Assembly: GCA_013813125.1 (NCBI GenBank)
Contig: JACCSH010000103.1
Location: 1 to 5,890 of the forward strand
Direction of reading: 5' to 3'
DNA length: 5,890 bases
DNA from: Nocardioidaceae bacterium
Lineage (GTDB): Bacteria > Actinomycetota > Actinomycetes > Propionibacteriales > Nocardioidaceae
Shown: piece after piece, positions 5,105-5,890 of the stretch
How positions within the stretch are numbered: the first letter of the stretch is position 1
How the letters are laid out: each line of letters starts with the position of its first letter
Program-made: the position numbers and the translations under genes
Notes under the pieces: generated by a model
Seen by the model: the letters and a program-made list of their open reading frames with translations, nothing else
Told to the model about the DNA's origin: nothing
Database searches by the model: none

Positions 5105-5890
5105 ATGGGGCGACCAAAGCCGCGTCGATGGCTCCAAGGCTGTGCAGTCCTTGCGGCGATCACCATGGTTTTAGCGGGGTGCTCGAGTGACACCGACACC
5201 ACTGGCACGGACACCACTGACACCACTGACAGCACGGAAGGCACCGAGACAACCGAGACCACCGGCGGTGAAGGCGCAGAGCCCTCGGGCGGCAGTTTCA
5301 GCTCGCAGCTGGGTGAACCGTCCTTCCTTGCTCCGACTTCGCAGTGCTATGAGTCGGAGTGTGCGCAGGTGCTCAACACCATTTACACCGGCCTGCTGTC
5401 GATCGACCCCGAGACGCAGGAACAGGTCCTCGGTGTCGCCGAGTCGATCGAATCCCCGGATGGCCTGGTCTGGACGGTCAAGTTGAAGGAAGGCTGGACA
5501 TTCCACAACGGTGAGCCGGTCGACGCTGACTCCTATATTCGTGGCTGGAATCACGCCGCTTATGGTCCGAACGCCACCCAGACCGGCTTCTTCTTCAGCC
5601 CGGTCGAAGGCTACGAGGACCTGCAGGCTCCTGAGGACGAGCCCAAGGCCGACCCCAAGGCCAAGGAGCTTTCGGGCGTGAAGAAGGTCGATGACCTCAC
5701 GATCGAGATCACGCTGGGCGAGCCATTCTCGCAGTGGCCGCTGAGCATGAGCTATACGCCGCCCTTCGCGCCTATGGCGAAAGAATGCCTCGACGACCTC
5801 AAGAAGTGCCAGGACCAGCCGATCGGGAACGGTCCTTACCAGATCGTCGGCGAGTGGAAGCACAACGACAACATCACCGTCGAAAGGTAC
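5105..5890 (+). CDS. family 5 ABC transporter substrate-binding lipoprotein (OppA/DppA type), C-terminus beyond the window
   Basis: The ATG at 5105 follows AGGAGG (5095-5100) with a short 4-base spacer; 262 codons are visible and the frame is open at the right edge. Residues 1-25 form a lipoprotein signal peptide: basic MGRPKPRR, a hydrophobic stretch and the lipobox VLAG before C26. C26 would be lipidated, anchoring the protein to the outer face of the membrane. Residues 29-63 are a Thr/Asp/Glu/Gly-rich tether. The binding domain follows, with family 5 signatures: ESECAQVLNTIYTGLLSID (83-101), the WTVKLKEGWTFHNGEPVDA stretch (123-141, like the WTFHLRDGVKFHDG pattern) and PIGNGPYQIV (239-248). 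Family members run about 500-600 residues, so roughly half is missing. The ligand is probably a peptide, but nickel-, sugar- and opine-binding relatives share these motifs. C81/C86 and C228/C235 could form disulfides. Partner permease and ATPase genes, if linked, should lie to the right. Confidence 0.94.
   Translation, partial: MGRPKPRRWLQGCAVLAAITMVLAGCSSDTDTTGTDTTDTTDSTEGTETTETTGGEGAEPSGGSFSSQLGEPSFLAPTSQCYESECAQVLNTIYTGLLSIDPETQEQVLGVAESIESPDGLVWTVKLKEGWTFHNGEPVDADSYIRGWNHAAYGPNATQTGFFFSPVEGYEDLQAPEDEPKADPKAKELSGVKKVDDLTIEITLGEPFSQWPLSMSYTPPFAPMAKECLDDLKKCQDQPIGNGPYQIVGEWKHNDNITVERY
5189..5263 (+). repeat. in-frame 9-base imperfect tandem repeats encoding the lipoprotein tether
   Basis: GACACCACT occurs exactly at 5195-5203, 5210-5218 and 5219-5227. 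Degenerate units of the same 9-base period follow, including GACAGCACG (5228-5236), GAGACAACC (5246-5254) and GAGACCACC (5255-5263). Each unit encodes Asp/Glu-Thr-Thr or a close variant, so gain or loss of units keeps the reading frame and only changes tether length just after the lipid-modified cysteine. Confidence 0.75.

Noticed and set aside
5171..5863. Leftward open frame of 230 codons
   Set aside because: It lies antisense to the lipoprotein gene, whose lipobox, family motifs and ribosome binding site are clear. Long antisense frames are expected in GC-rich coding DNA.
1..5890. CRISPR array, tRNA or rRNA genes, insertion sequences, attachment sites, T-box leader ahead of hisS
   Set aside because: I saw no spaced direct repeats, cloverleaf-like segments, transposase motifs or terminal inverted repeats. 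The 32-base gap before hisS and the 213-base divergent gap show no T-box-like specifier and antiterminator elements.

Overview
The window looks like chromosomal DNA from a high-GC Gram-positive bacterium (Actinomycetota). The evidence is strong G/C preference at third codon positions, GTG starts, GGAGG-type ribosome binding sites, and a DUF349 / small membrane protein / metallo-hydrolase / hisS / aspS order. I recall that order, with a membrane-anchored cyclophilin in the second position, from many actinobacterial genomes. The HisRS sequence type points to the Micrococcales side of the phylum (for example Arthrobacter or the Intrasporangiaceae). That placement rests on memory of the families, not on a search.

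Layout: two genes run leftward from a divergent intergenic region at about 901-1113. The first (586-900) encodes a 104-residue single-pass membrane protein. Its stop overlaps by ATGA the start of the second, a DUF349 protein whose C-terminus lies beyond the left edge of the window. Three genes run rightward from the same region: a glyoxalase II-like metallo-beta-lactamase-fold hydrolase (1114-1812), histidyl-tRNA synthetase hisS (1845-3191) and aspartyl-tRNA synthetase aspS (3188-4966). hisS follows the hydrolase after 32 bases, and the hisS stop overlaps the aspS GTG start by four bases. The three therefore probably form one operon, with hisS and aspS translationally coupled. A stem-loop lies across the aspS stop codon. 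After a 138-base spacer holding a 12-base perfect palindrome comes the start of a family 5 (oligopeptide-type) ABC transporter substrate-binding lipoprotein (5105 to the right edge), probably a separate transcription unit.

How the genes work together: the two synthetases charge tRNAs for translation, and AspRS carries residues typical of the non-discriminating type, which also makes Asp-tRNA(Asn) for the GatCAB amidotransferase. The hydrolase is a conserved neighbour of hisS of unknown substrate. The lipoprotein would deliver peptides or similar solutes to an ABC permease that should be encoded to the right.

I found no undescribed multi-gene system. The most unusual point is the small membrane protein. 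It sits where the anchored cyclophilin (peptidyl-prolyl isomerase) normally lies and resembles that protein's N-terminal anchor, but it has no isomerase domain and no remnant of one before the next gene. Also of interest are the [15 protein letters not shown] HisRS, which lacks the usual bacterial RPEGT motif, and an in-frame 9-base repeat array encoding the Thr/Asp/Glu-rich tether of the lipoprotein.
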